From positions 1 through 18,806 of the forward strand of contig JWZX01000068.1 of the NCBI GenBank assembly GCA_001275005.1: DNA of 18,806 bases. The letters run 5' to 3'. Below the pieces are notes generated by a model, which worked only from the letters and a program-made list of their open reading frames with translations, was not told where the DNA came from and did no database searches. The DNA is from Chrysochromulina tobinii. Taxonomy: Eukaryota > Haptophyta > Prymnesiales > Chrysochromulinaceae. Below, one piece after another: positions 7,583-16,259 of the stretch (the stretch's first letter is position 1; each line of letters starts with the position of its first letter). The translations under genes and the position numbers were made by a program.

Positions 7583-10500
7583 TCAAATTCTGCGGCCGGG
7601 CGTTGCGCCGGCCGGGGCGTGCCGGGGCGTGGCCACCTGGAACACACGCACCACGAGCGGGCGCAGGTCGAGATGCGTGGGCATGGTTGTCGCCGCGTGC
7701 GGCGGCTCGCGCAGCGTGGGGGGCGCCGGCACCGGCACGGCGACGGCGCGGCCGCTGCGCACATCGGGGAGCCGGCTGGCGAGACCAAAGGGCAAGGGGG
7801 GCGGGCGCGACGAGGGCGGCGGCGAGGGTGGCAGCAGCGAGGGCCTGTGATGCACGACGACGTCCCCGGAGTAGTGCTTCTGACGCAGCCGGCGCTGGAT
7901 ACTGTGCGGGTCGGCCCAGTGGCGCCAGCGCCGCAGCCCCCACCAGAGCCGCCGGTGTGCACCCGAGAGCGCGCGTCCATGGTGCTGAATCTCCCACTGA
8001 ATGGCGCTGAGCTCGGCGTCGTATTCGTCGCCCGCGTGGCCAAGCGCGGCGGCGCGCCTCAAGACGGCGGGCGGGATGCGGCACGAGGTCGCCGTCACGC
8101 CCATCCATCGCATCGCCGCCACCTCGATCTGTCGGCGTGCCACGGCATGCTCGGCCGCGTACGCCCGCCACTGCCCCACCGCGCTCTCGAGCCGCCGCCC
8201 GTGCATCATGGCAAAGACCACCCAGGGCAGCACTCCCATGGGCTCGTGCACGGCGGTCCACGTGTGGAAAGCCGCCCTCACGCCGTTCGAGCTAAAGTGG
8301 CCCGCCGCGCGCCGCAGTCGGCGCAATGCCACGTGGCGCTCGTCGACGTACGCGCGCCAGCTCGCGAAGCCACGAGCCTCGCGGTAACGCGCGAAGCGGC
8401 ACGCGACCCAAATTGAGAGCATCCCGTAGCGTGCACGGTCACGCCAGCGCTCAAGGGCGCGCACGCGCTCGCGGTGCAACAGCCGAAAGAGGCCTCGTTC
8501 CAAGATGCGCAGAAGCCCCTTGGTCAGGTCGCACGCGAGGCGCCACTGGTTCAAAGCGCGCGCCGCCTCGTGCTGCCGCCAGTGCAGCAATATGCGCTCA
8601 ACGACGCCCAGCAGTCCGTCGGTAGCGGTCCACGTACGCCATCCGCGGCTCAGCAGTCGTCTGCGCCAGTGCGCAAGCACCGTGCACACCATGTCCATCT
8701 GCCAGCTCGTCGTTGCCCACGAATGCCATCCGCGGCTCAGGAGTCGTCTGCGCCAGTGCGCAAGCACCGTGCACACCATGCCCATCTGCCAGCTCGTCAT
8801 TGCCCACGTATGCATGCCGCGAGCCAGCTCGTACTGACGCCAGTGCGCGAGTGTCTGGTGCACAGCAGCCAGATCGTATCTCAGGGTAGACCACGTACGC
8901 CAGCCGCGAACCAGCTGAAACTGGCGCCATTGCGCGAGTGTTCTCTCCATGAGGCTCACAATGAGGTCGCCAAATCGAGACGCCCACGTCGCCAGCACAC
9001 GATACAGCTCGCGACGGCGCCAATGATCGAGGACTCGCTCGACCACGCGATGCAAGCGAACCACGACCGCCCACTGCCGCAGCGCACGACCGACTCGATG
9101 CGATCGCCAGCGAGTGATGGTCCGCGCGATCGCCGCTTGGGCAGGAAAGCGGGTCACGTACTTCCACTGCCGCATCGAGCGGCCAGCCTTGTACAATCGC
9201 CAGAGCGCAACGCATTGATCGACGGACATGAGACGGTGCCTCCGCCAGCAGCCGAGCCACGACCGCCATCCGGCGCCGAGCCGCCTCAGCTGCCAGCTCC
9301 TCAGGCATCGCGCAATCCTGCGTACCGCCGACGTACGGTCGCTCAACCACGCTTGCCATGAGCGAAACGCCTTGCCGGCCCTGTGGCGCTGCCACGTAAG
9401 CAAGCTCGCTTTCGCGCGCTCCCATCGGGCATCGCTTGACGCGCGGTACACCCTCCAGGAGCGCCACGCCAAGCCGGCCATCCGCCTCTGCCATTGACGA
9501 ATCGTCACGCCAAGCAGCTGACGAACCCGTGCGCGCTCCTTGCGCGCCGCCAACCAGGTGTTGAGGCCGCGCTGGAGCCGATGGCGCAGCCATTGACGAA
9601 TCGTCACGCCAAGCAGCTGACGAACCCGTGCGCGCTCATTGCGCGCCGCCAACCAGGTGTTGAGGCCGCGCTTAAGCCGATGGCGCAGCCACTGACGAAT
9701 CATGACGCCAAGCACCTGACGAACCCGTGCGCGCTCATCGAGCGTCTCCACCCAGGTGTTGAGGCCGCGCTTGAGCCGATGGCACTGCCAGATGCGCACC
9801 GCGGTGCACATCCGCTGGGTTTGCACGTCGGCCGCACTGCACGCCGTCAACCATTGCTCCATAGCACCGTGCATGTGGCGCCGACGCCATGGCTGGTGAG
9901 CACTCTCAAGCAATTGAGTCACCACTGCATGGTGTATCTGCATCGCTCGCCACGCCTCGAACGCGTCCCCCAGCACGCGCTCCGTGTATGCCTCGTCCGC
10001 TGCCGCGCGCAGCTCGGACTGAAGGGTTGTATACCGATGGACATCGCGCCACTCGAGCCATCGTCTATGGAGCTTGATCCGCTGCCGCTGCTGCCGGTGA
10101 GTACGCGCCACGTGCGCGGTGCGCGACTCCAACGAGCGTGCCACCTTGACCGCCGCCCGCGCCGCGCGCCACCGCTGCCATCCCCAGCGCAAGCCTCGGC
10201 CGTTGAGCCACCGAAGTGCGGCCGCAGTGCAAGCCCGTGCGGCCGTTGCGCGCTCGGCCCGCTCCTCGCGCAGCCGCTCCGCCTCACACTTCCACTGGCG
10301 GAGCCCAGAGCGCGTCTGGTAGCCCAGCAGCCGGCGCATGGCGCGGCGCACCGCCTCTAGAGTCGCCCGGCGCCGTGCGGCCACGTCGCAAAACGCCCTC
10401 AGGCCACGCGCTAGACGCTGGGCCATCAGGTGCTGCACGCCCACCTTGACGAGCTCAAAGACGACTCTCATCTCCGCGAGTGCCGCCGTATTCGAGGCGA

Positions 10501-11275
10501 AGCGTGCGCGCTCCTCGTGCACGGGCCGGACGCGCGACAGCGCGGCCCATCGGGTCATCAAGCCACGTAGCGTCCGCGCGCTCGCGGCGGCGCGCTTGAC
10601 GACACACGGAGCGGGAATGCCGACGGCCACCTGGACGTCAAAGGGACTGCCTGCGAGGTGGTCGTCGTGCAAGCGCACGTACACACGATGCAGCCCCGAG
10701 CAGGAGCATGTGTATCGCACCGTGACTGTGCCGTCATCGTGGTCGACGATGCTTGTGACCACCTTGCCCGGCCCTGTCACGTGCACCGACCACGGCGCGC
10801 CTCCCACGTGCAGCGCGCGACCGTTCGGGTCGTTGTTCATGAGCACAAAGAGGGCGGACCGGCCAACGGACGCCTGCCTCAGGCCCGTGCCGACGGCCAG
10901 CGTCGTGAGAGGCGACGCCGGCGGTCCCTCGTCGCGCACTGTCGTCCACAGGTCGAGCAGCAACTTGAGGTCGTGCTCCTTGGAGGAACTGGCATACGTT
11001 GCCTTCTGCTGAAGGGAGGCATACGTCGCCGGAGCAGTCACTGTGCGCAGGCTGAGGTCACGGTCACGTTCAACGTGCGAAAAGCTCCGCCACGCTAGCA
11101 TGAGTGGCGCTGATGCGCCACCGGGCCGTGGACTCTTGCCGGGAGGCTCATTGCCGCGGCGTTCGACGAGAACAGGACGATTCGGCTGTCGCGCGCTGTA
11201 GCCGCCCCCGCCTAGTGAATGGGGCGATCGGGCAGCAGAATAGCTGCGTGGAGGCTGATACGCGTCGCGAGGCAT
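7583..11275 (-). CDS. Filamin-domain protein with a long Sfi1-like Trp repeat array (predicted centrin-binding)
   Basis: A 1230-residue product starts at ATG 11275 (MPRDAYQPPRSYS). After about 100 disordered residues comes a filamin-type Ig domain at residues 126-218, with the classic ends DDGTVTVRYT, GLHRVYVRL and AGSPFDVQV. From about residue 250 to 1060 follow some twenty short helical repeats of 29-35 residues with the pattern x-x-x-L-x-x-W-R/Q-x(6-9)-RGL/GW-x-x-W, for example VLAHWRRRLLSRGWRTW and LGVTIRQWLRHRLQRGLNTW. This spacing resembles Sfi1 repeats, which form one long helix and bind centrin at centrosomes, basal bodies and spindle poles. The last 120 residues are Pro-rich. In filamins and related proteins the Ig domain mediates protein contacts. 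A plausible role is a basal-body or cortical fibre scaffold. Some repeats are nearly identical at DNA level (8641-8814 and 9492-9788), a sign of recent expansion. No introns are evident. Confidence 0.75.
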   Translation of the reverse strand: MPRDAYQPPRSYSAARSPHSLGGGGYSARQPNRPVLVERRGNEPPGKSPRPGGASAPLMLAWRSFSHVERDRDLSLRTVTAPATYASLQQKATYASSSKEHDLKLLLDLWTTVRDEGPPASPLTTLAVGTGLRQASVGRSALFVLMNNDPNGRALHVGGAPWSVHVTGPGKVVTSIVDHDDGTVTVRYTCSCSGLHRVYVRLHDDHLAGSPFDVQVAVGIPAPCVVKRAAASARTLRGLMTRWAALSRVRPVHEERARFASNTAALAEMRVVFELVKVGVQHLMAQRLARGLRAFCDVAARRRATLEAVRRAMRRLLGYQTRSGLRQWKCEAERLREERAERATAARACTAAALRWLNGRGLRWGWQRWRAARAAVKVARSLESRTAHVARTHRQQRQRIKLHRRWLEWRDVHRYTTLQSELRAAADEAYTERVLGDAFEAWRAMQIHHAVVTQLLESAHQPWRRRHMHGAMEQWLTACSAADVQTQRMCTAVRIWQCHRLKRGLNTWVETLDERARVRQVLGVMIRQWLRHRLKRGLNTWLAARNERARVRQLLGVTIRQWLRHRLQRGLNTWLAARKERARVRQLLGVTIRQWQRRMAGLAWRSWRVYRASSDARWERAKASLLTWQRHRAGKAFRSWQAWLSDRTSAVRRIARCLRSWQLRRLGAGWRSWLGCWRRHRLMSVDQCVALWRLYKAGRSMRQWKYVTRFPAQAAIARTITRWRSHRVGRALRQWAVVVRLHRVVERVLDHWRRRELYRVLATWASRFGDLIVSLMERTLAQWRQFQLVRGWRTWSTLRYDLAAVHQTLAHWRQYELARGMHTWAMTSWQMGMVCTVLAHWRRRLLSRGWHSWATTSWQMDMVCTVLAHWRRRLLSRGWRTWTATDGLLGVVERILLHWRQHEAARALNQWRLACDLTKGLLRILERGLFRLLHRERVRALERWRDRARYGMLSIWVACRFARYREARGFASWRAYVDERHVALRRLRRAAGHFSSNGVRAAFHTWTAVHEPMGVLPWVVFAMMHGRRLESAVGQWRAYAAEHAVARRQIEVAAMRWMGVTATSCRIPPAVLRRAAALGHAGDEYDAELSAIQWEIQHHGRALSGAHRRLWWGLRRWRHWADPHSIQRRLRQKHYSGDVVVHHRPSLLPPSPPPSSRPPPLPFGLASRLPDVRSGRAVAVPVPAPPTLREPPHAATTMPTHLDLRPLVVRVFQVATPRHAPAGATPGRRI
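8641..8814 (-). repeat. Two tandem 87-bp repeats inside the Sfi1-like array
   Basis: Copies at 8641-8727 and 8728-8814 differ at only about five positions. Each encodes one 29-residue Trp repeat (LLSRGW..WATTSWQM core). The reading frame is kept because 87 is a multiple of 3. Confidence 0.8.
9492..9788 (-). repeat. Three tandem 99-bp repeats inside the Sfi1-like array
   Basis: Copies begin at 9492, 9591 and 9690. Copies 1 and 2 differ at about three positions; copy 3 is more diverged. Each encodes 33 residues around RHRLKRGLNTWLAARNERAR. The array is in frame and reflects recent unequal crossing-over or slippage. Confidence 0.85.
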
Positions 11276-11449
11276 CGGCAAACGCCTTCAAACCGTTTGC
11301 GGAATTGCGAGTCAGGAACAGATTTCACAGCTAGGCCTGGCAGAGGGGTTTAGTTCGACACCCAGACGACGGACCGGCGTACATACGGAAACCATGTCGA
11401 GCGAGTGAGACCGGTACAATCATGCGCCCTCTACAATCATGCGCCCTCG
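11276..11449. promoter_or_regulatory. Short spacer: 3' end of the disordered-protein gene and promoter of the filamin/Sfi1-like gene
   Basis: About 174 bp lie between two leftward genes. It holds a perfect 17-bp tandem duplication at 11415-11448. No TATA box or poly(A) hexamer is visible. Confidence 0.4.
11415..11448. repeat. Perfect 17-bp tandem duplication next to a stop codon
   Basis: TACAATCATGCGCCCTC occurs at 11415-11431 and again at 11432-11448. It ends one base from the stop codon (11450-11452) of the minus-strand gene, so it lies at the very start of that gene's 3' UTR. Confidence 0.85.
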
Positions 11450-12920
11450 TCACAGGGGCAGTCCGTGCAAGGGCAGCACCATCGGAGAGTGGTACGGCGC
11501 CGGTGCTCCTCCATCCGCCCGGTGCTCCTCCATGACGAGGAGCATCACGAGATCCGTGAGCTGGCGCTCGAGATCGAGCTCGAAGACCAGCGCCGCGTCG
11601 GGCGCAAAGCCGCGGTGCCGTCGGCGCGACGCTGTGCGCTCGGCGGCGGTGCGACTCTCCGGCTTGCCCGGCAGCGGGCCCTCGTCGAGAAGCCTGTCGA
11701 GCGCAGCGTCCAGTTCGCGCGGCGGCCAGTGAAGCCGCCCCTCCTCGTCGCGCGGGTTGGCAAAGGGCGAGCGGTAGTCGGAGAGGCGCTCTCGGGGCGC
11801 CGAAGCGAGCGGCACGGGGCGGGGCGGCGCCGTCCTGGGCATTCCAGGCCTGCTGGCCGTGCCTGCGCCGGCGCCGTCGAAGTCGTCGTCAGACCCGTCG
11901 AGATCCTCCACGGAGAGCAGTTGGCAACCTCCAAGGCCGCCGGAGGCCCGAGCGCGCGCGAGCAGCAAGGAAGACGAGAGCGCACAGCCACAGGAAGACG
12001 CGGCCGCACCTCCGGCGCCCACCACGGCGCCGTGGCCATCTCCGCCGAAGCTCGGGGCCGCTGTCGATGGACGCGCCGTGGCGGGCGCGCTACTCGAGGG
12101 CGCTGTCGAAGCGCTCGCCACGGCGCTCGCCACAGCCGCTGTCGCGGGCCGCAGTGGCGATGAGCGCTGTGGTGAGCGCTGTGGTGGTGACGTGTTCGCG
12201 CCCTTGCTGATGCTACCCGCCGCACAACGCCCAGCACAACGCCCAAGGCCCGCGCCAGTGTGAATGCCAGTGTGAATGCCCGACGCGCTATCAGCGCCGT
12301 CACTGGCCATGCACCCGCCACTGGACATGCCACCGGGCACGCCGCCCGTGCCGCCGGCCCGCCGCGGCGGTGAGAGCTCCGCCTCCGACGCGCTGCCATA
12401 CCAAGCCCCCGAGTCCCCCATTGAATCGTCATCGGCGCCAAAGTCGGCGCCCAAGTCGGCGCCAAAGTCGAGCGCCTCCTCCGTGTCCAGAGGTGTGCCC
12501 CCGAGAGTGTGAACGCGCGAGGTGTGAAGAGGTGTGCCCCCGAGCGTGGAGCCGAGCCGTGCGCGCCGCTCGGGAGACAGCGCGCGGGGCGCCTCGTCAG
12601 CAGCCTCGTCCTCCTCCTCCTCCTCGTTGTGGGCGTCGCCGAGGGCCGTGCGACCGTGTGAATGTGAAAGGGCGAGGTGTGAAAGGGCGCGGGAGCGCTC
12701 AAGACAGCGCGTGGCTTCGGCGGCTGCTGCTCTCTTGCCATCCGCGAGCTCCTCCGCGAGCTCCGCCTTCCTCTGCTCCGCCTCCCGTCCCGCGGCCCTC
12801 TCTGTGAGCGCCGCTGCGGCCGCCTCAGCACGCATCGCTCGTTGCTCTAACTCTTCAAACGCCGCCGCCGCCGCCGCCGCCGCCGCCCGTGCCGCCGCCG
12901 CCCGTGCCGCCTCTGCCGCA

Positions 12921-12972
<52 letters not shown>

Positions 12973-14053
12973 GCCTCGCTGCCGCCGCCGGCAAAGCTGC
13001 CGCCGCCGGCGACGCTGCCGCAGGCGTCGGTGCGGAACCCTCGTCGTCTTCGGAGCTGAAGCTCAGGTCCGCAAAGCTCATCACCTTCTCGCCGTCGCCG
13101 TCCCCGCGCCTGCCAAAGCCGCCACCGCTCCCTAAACCGCTCCCTAGGGAACGCGACCAGCTGGGCATCGACTTGGGCATCGACGGCCCAGCGGAGGCCA
13201 TCCGAGCGACCGCCGGCGCCATCGCCTCCTCCTCCTCCTCCTCCCCCTCCTTGGGTACAGAACTCGTTACGGTGCGCATCGCAGCGCTGGCCGAGGCGCT
13301 CGTGGCGGCGCTTGGTGCCCGACTGGGCGCGGCGCTGGGCGCGGCGCTGCATGCGGCGCTGGGTGCGTCTACCCTCGGGGCCACGGCAACGGAGGCAGCA
13401 GCTCCCGATGCCTTGGCTGACGCCGCGCTCCTGCCAGAGGAAGTGGTGCCCGAGACAGCGCCATCGATTGCCATCGGACTTACGTGGCTCGTGGAGCCTT
13501 GTGCCACCACCATGACAGGCGCCGCCGCCGCCGCCGTGGCGGAAGCCACCACGTTGACGGCGAGCGCCTTGCGTGGCGCGTTGGCCGCGCCCGGCGCGGC
13601 GATGGTGACCCGCGCAACGCCGACTGCTGCTGGAGCGCTCGCCTTGGCGACTGTCTCCACTGTCATCACGCTTGGCTGCGAGGGCCGGGCAGTTGCTTCG
13701 GCGTGTTGAGACGTGACCGCCTTGACGACGCGGCCAGAGGGCGAGAGGACCTTGACAACCGAGGCAGCGCTCGCAGGACGCGCCGATGGCGCGGAGGTGG
13801 CAGTTGCACTGACGGAGGTGGAGGCTATGGATACGGCCACGGTCGGAGCGATGCTGGACGGACCCAACACCCTCACGCTCGCCGCCTTGACGGCCACGGG
13901 AGCGGGAGCGGGAGCGGGAGCAGGAGCGCGAGCGGCGCTTACGGGAGGTGCGGGAGGCGCGTTCGCGGGAGCCTTGCCGCCGCCGCCGCTGTGCTGCTCC
14001 TGCTCGAAGCCGCCAAAGTCTTGCGCCGATGGCGGGGCGAGCGCACCGGGCAT
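11450..14053 (-). CDS. Long disordered Ala/Ser/Pro-rich protein with poly-Asp and poly-Ala tracts
   Basis: An 867-residue product is predicted from ATG at 14053 (MPGALAPPSAQDFGGFEQEQ). No known domain was recognised. In order: an Ala/Pro/Val/Ser-rich first half; an acidic run (EGEEEEEEA, about residue 275); MSFADLSFSSEDDEGS; a poly-Asp tract of about 17 residues encoded by a GAC repeat (12921-12971 region); poly-Ala with a Glu/Arg/Ala helix, probably a coiled coil (about residues 390-450); repeated LGGTPL and DFGADLGADFGAD motifs; Ser/Gly/Ala-rich sequence; and a more conserved-looking C-terminus with LLSVEDLDGSDDDFDG, YRSPFANPRDEEGRLHWPPR and a final helix ELDLERQLTDLVMLLVMEEH. The likely state is mostly unfolded, perhaps nuclear or scaffold, but this is inference. 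Other frames here are also long because of GC richness; this one is preferred for its acidic runs, short conserved-looking motifs and clean ends. Confidence 0.55.
12860..12971 (-). repeat. Coding triplet microsatellites (GCC/GGC and GTC/GAC)
   Basis: GCC units with a few interruptions run from about 12863 to 12910, followed by 17 uninterrupted TCG units at 12921-12971. On the coding (minus) strand these give poly-Ala and poly-Asp. Lengths are probably polymorphic between strains. Confidence 0.85.
13897..13926. repeat. Short GGGAGC hexamer repeat
   Basis: About five near-perfect GGGAGC units lie within the N-terminal coding part of the disordered protein. On its coding strand they encode an Ala-Pro repeat (APAPAPAPAP). 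Confidence 0.7.
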
Positions 14054-14467
14054 TGCCGGCAGGATGAGGCGCCGTCGTGGGCTCCTCGAGTCGACCGGCC
14101 GGTCGCGCGACACGCGCGCGCATGAAACGGCGCCGTCTGGGCGCGGCGTCTCGGAAAAGCACGGGCGGGCGCGCCGAATGGTAGGAACATGCCGGCCTGC
14201 GCGCTTTGTTATACATAGTAATCATTGACTTTGTTTATTAAGATTTACATGTCTAAGATTTAAGTGTATGTAATAAGTAAGTAAGTATTTTGAGTATTTG
14301 TTTGATAGTTTTGTTTTGATTGTGCCAGTGTCGAGGCAAGAGCGGGCGTCTTAGTCTCTAGCGCCGCCAGCGCGAACGAGCGGAGTCTGTCGAAAAACTC
14401 GATGATTAAGGTTAAGCATGAGCGGCAGGTGAGGCTCCGCCTGGATGAGTTCGTAAGACGCTCCACT
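14054..14467. promoter_or_regulatory. Intergenic: 3' UTR of the ATG14-like gene and promoter of the disordered-protein gene
   Basis: About 414 bp separate two leftward genes. The central part, 14205-14330, is strikingly AT-rich, with GTAAGTAAGTA-like runs. A minus-strand AATAAA lies at 14239-14234. No coding frame is supported there. Confidence 0.5.
14234..14239 (-). other. Candidate poly(A) signal AATAAA of the ATG14-like gene
   Basis: The plus strand reads TTTATT in an AT-rich block, 229 nt past the stop codon at 14468. It is the nearest such hexamer on that strand, but the block also precedes the next gene, so its use is uncertain. Confidence 0.35.
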
Positions 14468-16129
14468 CTAGCTGCTACGCACGCCCGCGGCCGATGCACC
14501 GCCGCGTACGTTCTCCGCGAGCATGGCCGCCTCCCAGCGGGCAATCTCCTCCCCCTGCGATGGGGTGGGCACCTCCGGCGGCTGCACGAGGTCCCACTCA
14601 TCCCGCTCGCCGCTGCGCGCCCAAAGCCCGGCCTCGTGCAGCTCCTCGTCCGCCTCGCCCGTCCAGAGCGCGCACTGCGCTGCGTCGACCTCCCACGCGA
14701 GGCTGGGCGCCGTCAGCAGCTCGCGCAGCGTGTCGCGCAGCAGGAGCAGCTCCTCGGCAGTTGAGCGCGCGCTCGAAGCCGGAATGGCAGCTCCGGGGCA
14801 TCCGGGCGAGGCAGGCGCCGGGGATGGCAAGGCAGGCGCACCCGGCGCACCCGGCGCCGGTGGCATCGGCGACACCGGCGCCGCCGGGCGCGCGGGCAGG
14901 TGTGCCAGGAGGTACTTGACGTTGGCGGCGAGGAAGGCGCGTGCCTGACGCACCTCGCTCGGCGGCGCGTCGCCCGGACTCAGGCGCAATGGCCGGTGGT
15001 CCCCCGGGTGCCACACGACGGACGTCGAACCTTCATAGATGAGCGTGTAAGGGAGGCGTAGCCCGAGATAATTGGCGAGCATCGTGAGCAGCAGCACTGC
15101 GTGCCCCAGGTCGCGCGCGAGCCGCTGGGCCGGCGAACTCACGCTGCCATCCACGCTGCTGCCACCGCCGCCGCCGAACTCGGCGCTACCGCCCATGCTG
15201 ACCAGACCGAACTCGTGCGCCAGACCACTTAGCTGGCTGTGGAAGAGCTGGGTGGGTACCATATTAGGCAACTGAGTGGGTCCCGAAGAAAGGTGAGCGA
15301 TCGACTGCGAGAGCTGCGCACTCAGTCCGGGCAGGTAACGGGTCGAGAGCGCTGTACCGAGCGCGCCCAGCGTCCAGCTGGCGCCGCTATCAGCAGCGGC
15401 GGCCTCTGCATCCTCGACTCCGCTGCCGCCGCTGCCGCCGCTGCCGCCGCTGCCGCCGCTGCCGCCGCTGCCGCCGCTGCCGCCGCTGCCGCCGCTTCCG
15501 CCGCTTCCGCCGCTGCCGGCCGCGCGTCCGTTGACCAGCGGCAATACGGCGCCGCTGCCGCGGCCCTGGAGCTCGTCGTGGATAGCCCTGCTGCTCGGCA
15601 GCTGCTCCGCCTTACTTGCCTTGAGCCGGAGCAGCTGCTCGTCGAGCTGCTCGTCCACACTTACGTCGCACCACACGTCGTCCTGGAGCGTGAGCAGCTC
15701 GTGGATCAGTGCGGCGCGGGCCGAGGTAAGTCCCTTGGCCGCAGCCGCTGTCGTCTCCGCCGTGGCAGCGGGCGTGGGCGCCCGCGGCGGCGCCTGCGGC
15801 TGCTCGCTGAGCCGTGTGCGGGAGCTCTGGACTGCGTGGAGGAGCCCGTTGACGTCGTCCGCGAGACGACTTGACTCACGATGGATTCTGAAGAGCTCGC
15901 CGCTCAGATCGGCCATCAGCTGCCGATGCGCTCTGCGCGCCTCCCGCTGGCTGAGCAGGCGCGTCCGTGCAGCGATACCATCAGCCATCGCATGCTCCAG
16001 CTTGGCCTTCTCCGCGTGCGCAGCGCGCTCAAGGGCATGGCGCTCGGTGACGGCCTGCTGCACGCACGCGCAACAGAAGCGTGCCTGCGCGGCACGGCAG
16101 CCGTAGCAATCGGGCGGCATGGCTTGCAT
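14468..16129 (-). CDS. ATG14: ATG14-like subunit of the autophagy PI3-kinase complex (ATG14/UVRAG family)
   Basis: A 553-residue product is predicted from ATG at 16129 (MQAMPPDCYGCR); the frame extends to another ATG at 16231, but that leaves only 52 bp to the divergent gene. Family features appear in the expected order. Residues 8-22 hold two CxxC pairs (CYGC and CCAC, seven residues apart), as in the Cys-rich N-terminus of ATG14. Residues about 23-110 form a long coiled coil, which in this family pairs with Beclin 1. Residues about 336-371 read RDLGHAVLLLTMLANYLGLR then LPYTLIYEGSTSVV, close to the family pattern of a helix, A-x-YL, LPYP and GS-x-S. FLAANVKYLLAHL follows. Near the C-terminus DEWDLVQPPEVPTPSQGEE resembles the WDLV..P.PPSQ..D end of ATG14 proteins. 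ATG14 directs the Vps34 complex to autophagosome formation. The odd part is a GGS linker (residues 205-237). A UVRAG/Vps38 role is less likely because of the N-terminal CxxC pairs. Confidence 0.72.
   Translation of the reverse strand: MQAMPPDCYGCRAAQARFCCACVQQAVTERHALERAAHAEKAKLEHAMADGIAARTRLLSQREARRAHRQLMADLSGELFRIHRESSRLADDVNGLLHAVQSSRTRLSEQPQAPPRAPTPAATAETTAAAAKGLTSARAALIHELLTLQDDVWCDVSVDEQLDEQLLRLKASKAEQLPSSRAIHDELQGRGSGAVLPLVNGRAAGSGGSGGSGGSGGSGGSGGSGGSGGSGGSGGSGVEDAEAAAADSGASWTLGALGTALSTRYLPGLSAQLSQSIAHLSSGPTQLPNMVPTQLFHSQLSGLAHEFGLVSMGGSAEFGGGGGSSVDGSVSSPAQRLARDLGHAVLLLTMLANYLGLRLPYTLIYEGSTSVVWHPGDHRPLRLSPGDAPPSEVRQARAFLAANVKYLLAHLPARPAAPVSPMPPAPGAPGAPALPSPAPASPGCPGAAIPASSARSTAEELLLLRDTLRELLTAPSLAWEVDAAQCALWTGEADEELHEAGLWARSGERDEWDLVQPPEVPTPSQGEEIARWEAAMLAENVRGGASAAGVRSS
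15418..15520 (-). repeat. GGS-encoding minisatellite in the ATG14-like gene
   Basis: Nine-base units GCCGCTGCC (with GCCGCTTCC variants at the right end) are repeated about eleven times. On the coding strand they encode a Gly-Gly-Ser spacer between the coiled coil and the C-terminal domain. Confidence 0.85.
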
Positions 16130-16207
16130 AACGCTGCTCGACGGTCCGCGCGTCCGCTTTTCGTTTGCCCAGCCAGAACTCGAGCAGAAAAGGAAGTCAG
16201 CAGTTGA

Positions 16208-16224
16208 GGGAAGGAGCCCTTCCC
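16208..16224. repeat. Inverted repeat GGGAAGG-AGC-CCTTCCC
   Basis: The arms are perfect and 7 bp long, with a 3-nt spacer. It sits between two divergent starts and may be a protein-binding site or a hairpin in a 5' UTR. Confidence 0.55.
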
Positions 16225-16251
16225 TAATCATGCTTGTCTAAGTTTGGACTT

Positions 16252-16259
16252 TTTCGCGC
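16252..16259 (+). promoter_or_regulatory. E2F/DP-like site TTTCGCGC
   Basis: TTTTTCGCGCC matches the E2F/DP consensus TTTSSCGC exactly. It lies 25 bp before the plus-strand start codon. E2F/DP factors are conserved in plants and many algae. The match is 8 bp in a GC-rich genome, so chance is possible. Confidence 0.35.

Noticed and set aside
9492-9788. Regularly spaced repeats that could look like a CRISPR array
   Set aside because: The copies abut without unique spacers, keep the reading frame and encode protein repeats, in a eukaryotic setting.
8474-10360. Plus-strand frames of about 290 codons opposite the Sfi1-like array
   Set aside because: They repeat only because the minus-strand coding repeats do; no independent signal supports them.
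12534-13709. Long plus-strand frame rich in Ser and Ala opposite the disordered protein gene
   Set aside because: It mainly reads the triplet repeats as poly-Ser and poly-Ala and lacks any motif. The minus frame has acidic motifs and conserved-looking ends. Some doubt remains, reflected in the moderate confidence for the gene.
16130-16231. Extension of the ATG14-like protein to ATG 16231
   Set aside because: It would leave 52 bp to the divergent start and add residues unlike the family, whose CxxC motif is usually near the N-terminus. It is not excluded.
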